A stretch of 64,000 nt of DNA from Chloroflexota bacterium (GCA_016876015.1 VGOD01000002.1:1-64000), one strand, 5' to 3'; positions 44,255 to 54,206 are shown, numbered from the stretch's first letter. Translations and numbers: made by a program. The notes: generated from the sequence alone by a model not told the origin.

Positions 44255-45870
44255 CAGCGGGGCACCGGCGTGGCAAACGGCGTTTCTGTCGGTGGAACGG
44301 CCGTTGGCGGCGGCGCAGTGGCGGTGGGCGGCCGCGGGGTGGTTGTGGGAGGCGCGGCCGCCGGCTGAGTGGGCGCGGGCGGTTGGGTCGGCGGCAGTGT
44401 CTCGGTGGGCGGCGGCGATGGCGTGATGGTGGATGTGGGGGTCGCAGTCCGCATCCCTGTCGGGGCAGGCGTCACGCTGCGAGTCGGCGTGCGGGTGGGG
44501 GTAGCCGCCGGCGTAGCTGTGGCGCGCACGGCGGGCGATGCCATATCTGTCTCAACGGTTGGCGTCGGCGATGCGACCGCGGTCGGTAGGGGCCACGGGC
44601 TGCTGGTAGCTGTGGGCCTGGTCGTCGCCGCAGGCTGCGGCGTGTGGGTTTCCGATGGGGTTGGCGCAGGCGTCGGCTGCAGCGGCGTGACCGTGCGCAC
44701 CCACACGCCGTCATCGGTGGCCGCATAGAGCAGGCCTCGGGTCTCCGGGTCGAGCGCCAGCGCGGTGATATTGCGTGCGCCAGGTCGGCCCAGGTAAAAC
44801 CAACCCAGCCTGGGGCCATCGGTGCGATAGACATCGCCGCCGACCAGGGCCACGTAGAGCGTGTCAGACACGCGCGTATCAACCAGCATGCTCGTGGCAT
44901 GGCCGCCAACCCTTCCCCCCTCATGAGACCAGGTCGAGGGTTGTGCAGTCCAGGTCGCGCCGTTGTCAGCGCTGTAGGCCACACCGGCCGTGGTAGCGGC
45001 CCAAATGCGCACGCCGAAATAGGGCGCAATCGCCAACGCGGTGAAGGGCTGGCCGGCTGGCCTTGCAGCGGCCAAGAAAGCGGCGTCGCCGGCTTCCTCC
45101 CAGGCTGGCACAATCCGCCAGGCCAGCCCGCCAGTCTCGCTTACCCAGAACGCGCCGCGTTCCGTCAGCGCGTAGAGGCGGTCAGCCGCGCTGGGATCGT
45201 TCAGCAACAGGCGCACAACGGCCCCCTTGACCGGCTCGGCGAGGGCCGATTGCGCCGCGTCGTCGGGCCATGGGCCGCCTGGCGACCAGGAGGCGCCGCC
45301 ATCCGTGCTGCGTTGCACGCGGCTATCGGTGACCAGCAGGATGGTGTCTGGGCCGCCGCCGAGACCGGGCACGACAACCAACGGCGGCCGCGCAGTCTGT
45401 CCGGGGGCAGGGCCGATCAGTTGCCAGGTCTCGCCGCCATCCTCTGTGCGATAAAGCTGGCGCGCCGTGCCGGCGCCCGTCACGGCATAGAGTTGCGTGG
45501 CGCGTCCGGGCGCAACGCGCCAGGTCGCCAGGGCCGGTCCGCCAAGAGGTGTCCGCGGCAGGGATGCGTCGCAGCGGACCCAACCAGGCTCGCCGGCTCC
45601 TGGACGGCTGGCCGGCGGCGGCCGGCGGCCTGACGTATAGCGCCAGAGCCCGGTGGCAGTTTCGGCGTAGACGATGCGCTCGCCGCCGCTGTTCGCCACG
45701 CTCAACATGCGCACCGTCTCGCCGCGCAAACCCAGAGGGGTCCACGCATCGGCGCTCGCGTCTTGGGCGTGGGGCCAGAGCAAGATCGGCAACAGAAAGA
45801 GCACGCTGGCGGCCGCGAGTTGCAGCGCACGTCGCAGTCTCGCGCTGCCAGGCGTTTGGGCGTGCTTCAT
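44254..45870 (-). CDS. Secreted BNR/Asp-box propeller protein with Thr/Pro tail
   Basis: It has an N-terminal signal peptide or anchor (LQLAAASVLFLLPILLWPHAQ, cleavage probably near ASADA). Asp-box repeats follow (RTEDGGETWQLIG; RSTDGGASWSPGG; YSADNGATWTAQ) over residues ~40-410, indicating a beta-propeller of the Ycf48/sialidase type. A ~130-residue Thr/Pro/Ala-rich tail ends it, with no C-terminal helix. The architecture parallels the first gene of the window. Coupling to the sensor kinase suggests it may be a ligand-binding accessory for that kinase; this is inference. Confidence 0.8.
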   Translation of the reverse strand: MKHAQTPGSARLRRALQLAAASVLFLLPILLWPHAQDASADAWTPLGLRGETVRMLSVANSGGERIVYAETATGLWRYTSGRRPPPASRPGAGEPGWVRCDASLPRTPLGGPALATWRVAPGRATQLYAVTGAGTARQLYRTEDGGETWQLIGPAPGQTARPPLVVVPGLGGGPDTILLVTDSRVQRSTDGGASWSPGGPWPDDAAQSALAEPVKGAVVRLLLNDPSAADRLYALTERGAFWVSETGGLAWRIVPAWEEAGDAAFLAAARPAGQPFTALAIAPYFGVRIWAATTAGVAYSADNGATWTAQPSTWSHEGGRVGGHATSMLVDTRVSDTLYVALVGGDVYRTDGPRLGWFYLGRPGARNITALALDPETRGLLYAATDDGVWVRTVTPLQPTPAPTPSETHTPQPAATTRPTATSSPWPLPTAVASPTPTVETDMASPAVRATATPAATPTRTPTRSVTPAPTGMRTATPTSTITPSPPPTETLPPTQPPAPTQPAAAPPTTTPRPPTATAPPPTAVPPTETPFATPVPR

Positions 45871-45938
45871 AGGAATCTACACCATCGGTCAAGTAATCCG
45901 CCGCGGCAGCCAGCAGCTGGGCAAGCACACGTTGACCG

Positions 45939-47912
45939 TCAGCGCGGCGGGGTGGCTGTCGGCGCAGGTACAGGTGTGTCGGTGGGCTGTGGCGTCGCGG
46001 GCGGTCCGCCTTGGGCATCCCAGCGTTCATTCCAGAAGTCCATCACCTGGCAGGCAGCGCCGCGCGTGATCACCACGAGGCTGCTCTGTGGACTGATGGC
46101 GCGCCAGCCAACCTCCAGCCGCTCGCTGACGGTGTAGACGCCGGCCGTCAGATCGCCATAGCGGTAGTAGCCGTCGGCGTCAGTCACGCGAGCGCGTGTC
46201 ACGCCGTTGGGCGGAGTCAGCAAGATGGTCCAGCCGCTCAGCGGCCGGCCGCCGTGGGTATCGCGCACCTGGCCCGTCAGACAGATCATCTGGCCGCTGG
46301 GCGTAGGCGGTCGCGCGGCCGGGACGAGGGTGGGCGGCGGTGACGGAGTGATGATCGCGACTGCCGCCGCCGCGCCCCGGAGCTCCACCCATTCCGCGGC
46401 GACCCAGCCAGACTGTCCGGCCACGCAGCACACCTGCAGCCAATCGCCGTCGGCGTTGCGGCCAGTGAGGGTCAAGGCGTCTCCCGCCACGACCTGGTCC
46501 AGGATGGGGTAGCCCAAACCAGGGCCTGCGCGCAGGTTCAGGGCTGCCGAACGCACCACGGCATAGGGTGTGGCGGTGGGCGACGGGCTGGTCGGCCGCG
46601 GGGTTGCGGTAGGCGCGGGCGTGGGCGTGGGAGTAATGGCGCGGGCATACGCCTCGCCTGCGATAGCTGCAGTGTGATCGGCCACTGGGACGTTCTGGGC
46701 CTGTTGATAATAGCGCACCGCAGCCGAGATGTCGCCGGTTTGCGCGGCTGCCTGGCCCCGTTTGAGCAGCAAAGCATAGAGCTGTCTGGCGGCCTGGCCG
46801 TTGGCATAGGTTGGCGCCTCGCCTAGCAGCACTTCCAGGCGGGTCTGCGCTTCGGCTGTGTTGCCGGCGGCCAACGCCCGCGTGGCATCCAGGTAGAGGC
46901 TGCCGAGTCGACGTGCATCGGCGGCGGCCCGGTTGCGCGGCAGAAGGGCGAGCGCGCGGGAGAAATATTCGACGGCTCGTTGGACTTGGGGCGTCTGGCT
47001 CTCGGCGTTCTCGATGAGCGACTGGCCAGCGTTCAGATAGCAGACGAAGAGGAACTGGGCGACCGCCTCTGTCCGATAGGAGGCATCCAGCTCGCGAATC
47101 TTCTCGAACTGGCCGATGGCTTCAGCCCACTGACCCAGGTCGTAGAGCCGGCTGCCGTCGCCATAGAGACCGGCCAACCGGCGGCGCTGCGCGACGAAAT
47201 CGGCTTTGGCCTGCGCGTCGGCATAGCTGCCGTCGAGCGCCAACACCTTCCGCAGCTCCTCGGCCGCGGCATCCCAGTTTTCCAGGGCGATGGCGGCTTC
47301 GGCGGCCGCATAGCCCTGCGCCAGGGTCTGCATGCGCTCAGCGCGGGTGAGTCCCAGCCGCGCCTCTGGATCGTTTGGCGTAAGCTCCAGCAGTTTCTTG
47401 AAAGCGCCATAGGCGCCTTCATAGTCTCCCACTTGCAGCCGCGCCTGCCCGCGGTGGTAGAGGTCCTGCGCTTCGCGGTCAGCGGCGTTGACCCAGGGCA
47501 CGCGGCCCTGCAGTGCGATCAGCGCAATGGCCACGATGCCGATCAGACCCAACGCGATCAGCCCCCAGGTCTGCCAGCGCGGGCGCGGCGCAGGGCTGGC
47601 GTCTCGACGTGCGAGCGGACCTGCCAGCGAGTCGGCTGGCGGCTGGGGGGCGGCGGCCTGGAGCTGTAAGAACCACCGCGTTTCATCCAGCAGGGCATCC
47701 AGGCCGGGTCGGGTGGGTTGGAGCACCTTCAGGCGACTGAAACGCGCCAGCGCCTCCTCCCAATTCCGGTGCTGATAGGCCGCCATACCTTCGTAGTACA
47801 GGGCCTCGGCCGGATCGGGCGGAGGCGTCACGTAATTGCGGGGCCGCAGGGACGGGCGTGCATCTGGGTGCTCCATCCGATTTGGCGGCCGATCAGTCGC
47901 GTCGAGCGTCAA
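45939..47912 (-). CDS. TPR membrane protein with extracellular SH3b and carboxypeptidase-regulatory-like domains
   Basis: An N-terminal TPR-like unit (AEALYYEGMAAYQHRNWEEALARF) precedes a transmembrane helix (~residues 116-134, GLIALGLIGIVAIALIAL). Several TPRs follow to residue ~420 (AQDLYHRGQARLQVGDYEGAYGAF). A Pro/Thr linker, a bacterial SH3 domain (SAALNLRAGPGLGYPILDQV) and a CarboxypepD_reg-like domain (LTGQVRDTHGGRPLSGW) come next, then a Thr/Pro tail. It likely scaffolds proteins at the cell surface. TTG 47912 or ATG 47876 may be the start; neither has a strong ribosome site. It is 68 nt upstream of the BNR-kinase pair. Confidence 0.8.
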   Translation of the reverse strand: MTLDATDRPPNRMEHPDARPSLRPRNYVTPPPDPAEALYYEGMAAYQHRNWEEALARFSRLKVLQPTRPGLDALLDETRWFLQLQAAAPQPPADSLAGPLARRDASPAPRPRWQTWGLIALGLIGIVAIALIALQGRVPWVNAADREAQDLYHRGQARLQVGDYEGAYGAFKKLLELTPNDPEARLGLTRAERMQTLAQGYAAAEAAIALENWDAAAEELRKVLALDGSYADAQAKADFVAQRRRLAGLYGDGSRLYDLGQWAEAIGQFEKIRELDASYRTEAVAQFLFVCYLNAGQSLIENAESQTPQVQRAVEYFSRALALLPRNRAAADARRLGSLYLDATRALAAGNTAEAQTRLEVLLGEAPTYANGQAARQLYALLLKRGQAAAQTGDISAAVRYYQQAQNVPVADHTAAIAGEAYARAITPTPTPAPTATPRPTSPSPTATPYAVVRSAALNLRAGPGLGYPILDQVVAGDALTLTGRNADGDWLQVCCVAGQSGWVAAEWVELRGAAAAVAIITPSPPPTLVPAARPPTPSGQMICLTGQVRDTHGGRPLSGWTILLTPPNGVTRARVTDADGYYRYGDLTAGVYTVSERLEVGWRAISPQSSLVVITRGAACQVMDFWNERWDAQGGPPATPQPTDTPVPAPTATPPR

Positions 47913-47918
47913 GGGTGC

Positions 47919-47955
47919 CTCGTGAAACGTGAAACGTGAAACGTCAGGCGTCGAG
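47919..47955. repeat. Heptanucleotide tandem repeat (CGTGAAA)
   Basis: Units CGTGAAA, CGTGAAA, CGTGAAA, CGTCAGG and CGTCGAG lie just upstream of the TPR gene start. Confidence 0.9.
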
Positions 47956-47971
47956 AGTAATACGTGCTTCA

Positions 47972-48429
47972 GTTATAGGATCTACGCAGTGGGCTCCTCG
48001 TCGCGGTCATTGCCCCTAGAACACCGGTCACGTAATCCGCCACGGGCGACCGAGGCTTCGTCGTGAGCTCAGCCGAACGGCCACTGCAACGCTGGCGAAG
48101 TCCCACAGGGATGCTTCGCAATCGCCCTGCGGCGACGAGAGCCAGCCGACGCCGAGCCTGTCCTGAGCTTGCCGAAGGATCGGCTGTGCAGTGGTGGCAG
48201 CGGTTTTCAACCGCCCGACCGTCGGGCTTGGCATTCCTTGCCCGACGTTCCAGGGGGTCTGCGGCTCCGAGGAGCGTAGTATGCGATTGCGCCAGCATCC
48301 TTCAGGACGAAGCAATCTTTCTCGCCAGACAGGGGATTGCTTCGCGGACTGCGCTCGCAATGATGTGCGACTGTGTAAGGCCGTGTCTTGCGTGGCGGGT
48401 TGTTGGCCCTACTGCCTAACTCCTGTCAG
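47972..48429. repeat. Repeat-only spacer: composite of interspersed repeats
   Basis: No gene is visible from 47913 to 48448. The outer ends (GGATCTACGCAGTGGG and CCCTACTGCCTAACTCCTGT) resemble the terminal repeats of the MITE-like element at 9061. Inside are palindromes GCGGTTTTCAACCGC (48200-48214) and CCCGACCGTCGGG, a CCTGAGCTTGCCGAAGGAT motif shared with 21654, and a GAAGCAATC...GATTGCTTCGC/CGCAATGATG repeat (48298-48366). Short track ORFs here are repeat translations. Confidence 0.65.
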
Positions 48430-48448
48430 CTAAAGGGCCATTATGGGC

Positions 48449-51400
48449 TCATCGTTTGCCCGGCAGGGCAGGCGATTTGTCCGCCTGGGACGCTGGTCCG
48501 CTTTGGCCGGCGGCTGTCTGCGATCCGGATCTGGTTATGATCGGCAGATAGCGGCGCTCATTGTACGGCCAATCCTGCACCTGGATGCCATCAACGAAGC
48601 TCCAGGTGTTGAAGAGATTATCTTCACGGTTCCAGTTCGAAAACTCAAGTTGCACGGTCTGGCCGGCGTAGGGTCGCAGGTCTAGCATCGCCAGCTTCCA
48701 GCCGGTGTCGTGCAAAACGCCGTATTGGTTGGTGGTGTTCCCATCGCGCAACAAGAGCGCCAGTTGCTGGCCTTTCTCGTCGAGGATGGTCACCTCGAAA
48801 GCATCCACATATCGCTGAAGCCGTTGGCTGAATACCACATCGTAGGAGAAGACGCGATACCAGAAGGTCAGTGTCGGCTGCGCCACATGGGCCAGGCCCG
48901 GCACGACGATGGTTTGCGAGAGCGTTGCGCTGCCTACGGGCACCTGCCCCGGTTCTTCCACGCTGGGGCCGTATTCGGGCGTCCCCAGCCGCGCAGCCAG
49001 TACCGTGTAGCTGCCTGGGCCATTTGTCGGCACAACCGCTTTGCGCAGCAGCCCACTGGTCCCCCACTCGCTGAAGTTGCCGGTATCGAAACTGCCGTTG
49101 CGAACCGTCTCGATCACGGTATAGGCATCGCCCGCGCTATACCCGGCCTGGTTGCCGGCGACGTCGCGTGCGCGCACTCGGAAGTAGTAGGCGTGACCGC
49201 GTTGCCCGCCGAAGACCGCCTGCGTCAACGTTGTGTCCACCAGCCAATCTTCCCACGCGCCTTGCAGACCGTTGCGCACCTGGACGTCGAAACTGGCCAG
49301 GCCTGAACCGGGTGACAGATCGCTCCCCGACCAACGCACGGTGAAGTTTGGAGCGGTGGAATACTTGCTGAGCGCACTCATCCGCGCCAGGGGCGGCTGG
49401 CGGTCAATGGCAATCGTGTAGAGGCGCGGCTGCTCCGCATTCCCGGCCCGATCGCGGGCGGCGATCTGCACCGTATGCAGGCCATCAGCGTTCAGAGAGA
49501 AACTTTCGCCCGTATTCCAGGCCCCGCCGTTGACCTGCCACGAGATAGTCTCGACGCCTGACGCCGCATCGGCGGCCGACATGGTAAATGTGACCGCGCT
49601 GCGATACCAATCATTTTGCCCCGCGCTGCCCGTCAGCGTCACGATCGTCGTCGGCGGCGTACCATCGTACCACAGAGCCGAAGGAAGCGCAACCGCCGTG
49701 AGATGATCGCTGTTGCCAGCCCGATCGCGCAACCAGACGAACAGGTCGTGTTGGCCTTCAGCCGGGACTTGCACCCCTTCCAGGATTTCGCTGGCCGGGT
49801 AAAAGACGCCATCAGATGCGTGAGCCGGCCCCGCGCCGAACCGCACGTAGGCGCCCGCGATGCCAGACTGATCGAGCGGATTACGCCACGTCAAACGGAA
49901 GTTGTTATAGTGCTGCCAACCGCCTGGCTCGGCCGCCAGCCGCTCGGGCGTGGCCGGCGGCTGCAGGTCAATGCGCACCGTGGTTTGGCGGATCGGCTCA
50001 ACGTTGCCCGCGACATCCTCGCTGGCATAGGCGAACACATACTTATCGGGCGCTGTCAGGGTCAGCGACGTTCCCGTGACCCAGTCGCCGGCATCCAGCC
50101 GGTAGCGCGTGGTTGCAACCCCCGAGCGCAGGTCCGCAGGTTCCAGGGTAAGCGTGACGGCCGACCGATACCAGCCATCCACGCCCGCCATCCCCTGGAT
50201 GCGCAGCGTGGTCGTGGGCGGCGTGGCATCGTAGCGCAACAACGGCGCCAACGCATGGTTGCGCTGGTCGGCGTTGCCTGCGCCATCGCGCAGCCAGAGA
50301 TATAGACGATGTACGCCTTCGGCCGGTACGGTGAGGTTGTCCAGACGATTCGTGACAGGCGAAAACACGCCATCATCTGGCGCGGCCGGCGCCTGGTTTA
50401 GCCGGTAGAAGACGCCCGCGATGCCGCTGAGATCGGTGGGGTTGGCCCATTGCACACCAAAACGGTTCGTACGGGTCCAGGCGGTGGGCATCGTCTCGAC
50501 GGCGGTGGGCGCGACCGGCGCAGCCTTATCCAGCCTGATCTGCACCGGGAAGCTGCGCTCGACGTTGCCGGCCAGGTCAACCGAGTAGAAATCGAGGGTA
50601 TAAAGACCATCGGCGGTCAGTTGGACCTGCGCGCCAGACTGCCAGGGGCCATCGTTGAGGCGATAGTGCGTCGCTGCAACGCCTGAGCCGGTATCGGTCG
50701 CGATCAGCCGGATCGTCAGCGGCGAAACGAACCAGCCGTTTTGACCCTGTGCACCCTCGACCAGATAGGCAGTGGCCGGCGGAGTCACGTCCAGCCGGGC
50801 CTGGGCCGAGCCGGTCGCGGACCGATTGCCCGCGGCGTCCTCGCCGTAGAAGTCTATCTGGTAGACGCCATCGGCCGGGAGCTGGAACTGTGAGGCGGTC
50901 TGCCATGCGGTGTTGTTTAGCCGATAGTAGCCGACCGGATTGCCCGACAGGGTGTCGCTGAGCGCCAGCGTGAACCGCACCGCCGCGGTGTACCAACCGC
51001 TGGCCGGCGGCGGCCGTTCAGCCAGCAACGCCACGGCCGGCGGCGTGAAGTCCAGGCCGATCGTGATCGTGCGCATCGGCTCGAGATTGCCGGCCACGTC
51101 CTGGGCGTAGTAATTCACGACGTGCAGACCTTCATTGGCAATCTGGACCGAGGGAAAAACGGTCCAGGGGTTGGCGTCAACCCGATTCCACACCACATCT
51201 ATGCCGGAGCCGCCCGGCCCATCGGATGCGCTGAAGCTGGCTGAGACGGCTGTGCTGTACCAGCCGCTGGCGGGCAGCGGGGGACTCAACTGCAGGCTGC
51301 TGACCGGCGGCGTGCCGTCGTACCAAAAGACCTGCGGGTCCACATTGCGATTGTTATGGTCCGCATTGCCGGCCGCATCCACGAGCCAGAGATAGAGATC

Positions 51401-53086
51401 GTGCTTGCCATCGGCCGGCACGACGATGTCAGTCAGCGTGCCGGTCGGCGGCCTGGGGCTATCGCTTATGCTGACGAAGATGCCGTCGGTCGGATAGAGG
51501 CCGGGGCGGTTAATGCGATAGTAGACGCCGACGATCCCAGAAAGATCAGGGGGATTGGTCCAACGCTCCGAGAAGCGATTGACATTGGTCCAGGTGCGCG
51601 CCGGATTGCCCTGCAAACCCGAGGGCGGCGAGGGGGATGTGCGATCCAGATAGAGGATGGTTGACGCCGTGCGAGTGTGATCCGCGCGGCCGAACATATC
51701 CTGCAGCCACACGTAGACAGGGTGCGCTCCATCATCTGTGGGCGCGATGCCGGCAATGTAGGGCGCAGCAGTGGGCACGAAGATGCCGTCGGTCTGGGTC
51801 GTCGGCGGTTGATCCAACTTGTACCAGGCGCCGGTGATCGTCGCCAGTTCGGGCGGATTGGTCCACGAAAGGGCAAAGCTGGCGAGGTTAGTCCAGTTGA
51901 CAGGGCTGGCCTGCAGGTTCTGCGGCGCGCCAGGCGCGGCGGCCGAGACGGTGAAAGCCGCATTGCTGCGGTCGGCGCCGCGGTTGCCAGCGCGATCTAT
52001 CGCCTCGACTTCGATTAAGACCTGGCTGCTGTTCACTGCCGGTGGGGTCCAGCCGTAGCTCCCGCCATTGGGGACGCCGGCCGCGATCGGCATCCAGTCG
52101 GCGCCGCTGTTGTACGAAACGCTGATGGTGATCGGATTAGCGGCCAGTCCTCCGGCATCCGCCGCGCTCCAGGTAATCGAGTACGGCCGGCCACTCGCCC
52201 ATACCTCTCCGCCGTTCGGCTTGAGCACCGTGACGGTTGGCGGCGTGCGGTCGAAGGTGAACGTCACGCCCGCGCCTGGGGTCTCGGTGTTGCCCGCAAC
52301 GTCGGTCGCGCGGCTGCGGATCACGTAGCTGCCATCGGCCCACGCCGGAGCTGCGCCGGCGTAGGTCCAGCTCGCTGCGCCGTTGGCATCCAGCCATTGC
52401 TCGCCGCTGGTCCAGGCTGCTCCGTTCCAATAGAGACCGGTCGCCGTGGATCGAATGCTCACCGCTGCCCGGTTCACCCCAGAGACGCCATCGGTGGCCG
52501 TTCCTTGAATCGTTGGCCCTGTGTTGAGCGCCGCGTTCTGCGCCGGGCTGGTGATGACGGAAGCCGGCGCCGTGGCGTCGACGCGCACCGTGTAGGCCGG
52601 GCTGGTTTCCAGCGCGGCGCCGAGCTCCTGAATCCGAAAGCGGATTTGATTGGCGGTCGCTGAGTCCCCGAAAACCAGGCCTGTGACGGTCAACATCTGC
52701 GTGGCGCTGATCGCGCCGCCCACCGTGAGGCTGGCGGTTGACCAGGATGACCAGTTGGCGCCGCCATCGGCGCTGATGGTATAGGCGGCAGTGGCGGGAT
52801 CCAATCCTCCTGGCGCCTGGACGGTGACAGTGCCTGTCGTCGGGATCGCGACGACCCAGGCGACAGGCGCGAAATTGCTCCAGGTCGCAGCGACGACCGC
52901 GACTGGCGCAGGTTTTGCAGTCAGTCTGTTCCCCGCGCTGATTGGCGTCGCGATGATCAACAGAGCGATCAGGAGCCATAGGCCGGGCAGGCGGACCGAG
53001 GCCAGATGCCAGTTCGTGGAACGCAGAGTGAACTGGCTGCCCGGTCGCCGTGAAGCGCCGCCGGCTCGGTGATCTTCGATGCGCAT
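48449..53086 (-). CDS. Giant secreted surface protein with repeated OmpL47/Ig-like beta domains
   Basis: This 1545-residue protein starts with a signal or anchor helix (LPGLWLLIALLIIATPISAG). It consists of many ~90-residue units of the pattern DGxPP(T/V)TxLxxxGxxGxxGWYxSAVTxTxxAxD, SGVxxxxYRxDxGxW and YxxDxAGNxE, like the OmpL47-type and bacterial Ig-like domains of surface adhesins, alternating with units containing WTNPPDLSGIxGxYYRxN. A C-terminal jelly-roll-like domain (NGSFDTGNFSEWGTSGL) precedes RRYLPIITR and a disordered tail. It likely binds cell-surface or extracellular glycans. I see no enzymatic motif. Confidence 0.8.
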   Translation of the reverse strand: MRIEDHRAGGASRRPGSQFTLRSTNWHLASVRLPGLWLLIALLIIATPISAGNRLTAKPAPVAVVAATWSNFAPVAWVVAIPTTGTVTVQAPGGLDPATAAYTISADGGANWSSWSTASLTVGGAISATQMLTVTGLVFGDSATANQIRFRIQELGAALETSPAYTVRVDATAPASVITSPAQNAALNTGPTIQGTATDGVSGVNRAAVSIRSTATGLYWNGAAWTSGEQWLDANGAASWTYAGAAPAWADGSYVIRSRATDVAGNTETPGAGVTFTFDRTPPTVTVLKPNGGEVWASGRPYSITWSAADAGGLAANPITISVSYNSGADWMPIAAGVPNGGSYGWTPPAVNSSQVLIEVEAIDRAGNRGADRSNAAFTVSAAAPGAPQNLQASPVNWTNLASFALSWTNPPELATITGAWYKLDQPPTTQTDGIFVPTAAPYIAGIAPTDDGAHPVYVWLQDMFGRADHTRTASTILYLDRTSPSPPSGLQGNPARTWTNVNRFSERWTNPPDLSGIVGVYYRINRPGLYPTDGIFVSISDSPRPPTGTLTDIVVPADGKHDLYLWLVDAAGNADHNNRNVDPQVFWYDGTPPVSSLQLSPPLPASGWYSTAVSASFSASDGPGGSGIDVVWNRVDANPWTVFPSVQIANEGLHVVNYYAQDVAGNLEPMRTITIGLDFTPPAVALLAERPPPASGWYTAAVRFTLALSDTLSGNPVGYYRLNNTAWQTASQFQLPADGVYQIDFYGEDAAGNRSATGSAQARLDVTPPATAYLVEGAQGQNGWFVSPLTIRLIATDTGSGVAATHYRLNDGPWQSGAQVQLTADGLYTLDFYSVDLAGNVERSFPVQIRLDKAAPVAPTAVETMPTAWTRTNRFGVQWANPTDLSGIAGVFYRLNQAPAAPDDGVFSPVTNRLDNLTVPAEGVHRLYLWLRDGAGNADQRNHALAPLLRYDATPPTTTLRIQGMAGVDGWYRSAVTLTLEPADLRSGVATTRYRLDAGDWVTGTSLTLTAPDKYVFAYASEDVAGNVEPIRQTTVRIDLQPPATPERLAAEPGGWQHYNNFRLTWRNPLDQSGIAGAYVRFGAGPAHASDGVFYPASEILEGVQVPAEGQHDLFVWLRDRAGNSDHLTAVALPSALWYDGTPPTTIVTLTGSAGQNDWYRSAVTFTMSAADAASGVETISWQVNGGAWNTGESFSLNADGLHTVQIAARDRAGNAEQPRLYTIAIDRQPPLARMSALSKYSTAPNFTVRWSGSDLSPGSGLASFDVQVRNGLQGAWEDWLVDTTLTQAVFGGQRGHAYYFRVRARDVAGNQAGYSAGDAYTVIETVRNGSFDTGNFSEWGTSGLLRKAVVPTNGPGSYTVLAARLGTPEYGPSVEEPGQVPVGSATLSQTIVVPGLAHVAQPTLTFWYRVFSYDVVFSQRLQRYVDAFEVTILDEKGQQLALLLRDGNTTNQYGVLHDTGWKLAMLDLRPYAGQTVQLEFSNWNREDNLFNTWSFVDGIQVQDWPYNERRYLPIITRSGSQTAAGQSGPASQADKSPALPGKR

Positions 53087-53181
53087 GGCGCAACCTCAAG
53101 GCTTGATGTGGAAGCAGGGGAACGCAACGCGTCCCCCTGCCCCAAGTGCGAGGATAGCAGGCGATAACCCCGGGCGACCGC

Positions 53182-53871
53182 TCACACGCCGGCGTCGAAT
53201 CTATAGCCGATCCCGCGCGCGGTCAGCAGGTAATGCGGTTCTTCTGGGTTCGGCTCGATCTTGGCGCGCAGGCGGCGGATGTAGACGGCCACCTGGTTGG
53301 AGTAGCCTTCGTAGTCGTAGCCCCAAACTGTGCTTAGCAACTGCTCGTGCGTCAACACGCGGCCACTGTTGCGTACCAGGTAGTGGAGCAGGCGGAACTC
53401 GATGGGCGTCAACTCGACGCTCTTGCCGCCGGGCGTCGTTGTCGTATTGTTGACGGGGTCGAGCCGGAATGCGCCGACCATCAGTTGGTTCTGCGGCTCG
53501 CCGAAGGTGAAAGCTTCGGCGCGGCGCATGACCGAGCGCACGCGCGCCAGCAGCTCAGCCGGCTCGAACGGCTTCGCCAGGTAATCATCAGCACCCAGGT
53601 CCAGGCCGTAGACCCGATCGCTCGTCTCGCCCTTGGCCGAAAGGATGATGATTGGCAGATTCGTCGTGCGCCGCAGCCGCTTCGTGACCTCCCATCCATC
53701 CAGGCCCGGCATCATCACATCCAGGATCAGTAGATCGGGCGCCTTCTCATCTATCAGGCGCAAGGCATCCTGGCCGTTCTCGGCTGTGAGCACCGCATAG
53801 CCTTCTTCCTTCAGCAAGAAGGCAGTCATCTTCAAGCTGGGACGATCGTCGTCCACAATCAAGACCCGCAT
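53182..53871 (-). CDS. OmpR/PhoB-family response regulator
   Basis: ATG 53871 (MRVLIVDDDRPSLKM) is the natural receiver-domain start; the 59 extra track codons have no homology. The receiver has DDD, phospho-acceptor Asp in LLILDVMMPG, the Thr/Ser switch in IIILSAKG and Lys in YLAKPFEP. The winged helix has LTPIEFRLLHYLVRN and YIRRLRAKIEPNP with ARGIGYRF. A TTGCCG-N17-TATAAT promoter precedes it. It may pair with the kinase at 41828. The surface protein 95 nt downstream is a possible target or operon partner. Confidence 0.95.
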   Translation of the reverse strand: MRVLIVDDDRPSLKMTAFLLKEEGYAVLTAENGQDALRLIDEKAPDLLILDVMMPGLDGWEVTKRLRRTTNLPIIILSAKGETSDRVYGLDLGADDYLAKPFEPAELLARVRSVMRRAEAFTFGEPQNQLMVGAFRLDPVNNTTTTPGGKSVELTPIEFRLLHYLVRNSGRVLTHEQLLSTVWGYDYEGYSNQVAVYIRRLRAKIEPNPEEPHYLLTARGIGYRFDAGV

Positions 53872-53934
53872 AATTCCCACACGCTCCTCGCCGGCAGGTT
53901 TGCTCCAGGCGGCCGGCTCCGATTTCGCAAGGGT

Positions 53935-53963
53935 ATTATACCATCGGGATGAGGTATCGGCAA
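53935..53963 (-). promoter_or_regulatory. Predicted sigma70 promoter of the response regulator gene
   Basis: Minus strand TTGCCG, exact 17-bp spacer and TATAAT, about 60 bp before the start codon. The same elements precede the gene at 59990. Confidence 0.6.
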
Positions 53964-54127
53964 ACGTCTCCCGAAATGCGGGATGTGCGGCGGGCGAGCG
54001 AGAGTTCACAGCGTGTTCCTTTCGATTCGATGCAGCGACTCTGCCCATCGTAGCCAGTACAGATGAACAGGATATGAACGCCCCGCCGGGTCACTTTGAC
54101 AGTCTTTTCACACCACAATTCTGCGCA

Positions 54128-54162
54128 CACCTGTCAGGTTCTTGAAAGACCTGACAGGTGTG
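54128..54162. repeat. ACACCTGTCAGGT palindrome in divergent spacer
   Basis: CACACCTGTCAGGT, a TCTTGAAAG-type centre and ACCTGACAGGTGTG form a stable hairpin. The spacer 53872-54283 otherwise holds only the two divergent promoters. Confidence 0.75.
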
Positions 54163-54206
54163 CAGGCCGAAAAGGTGCATTGCAAGCTGAATGTAAGGTT
54201 TAACTG

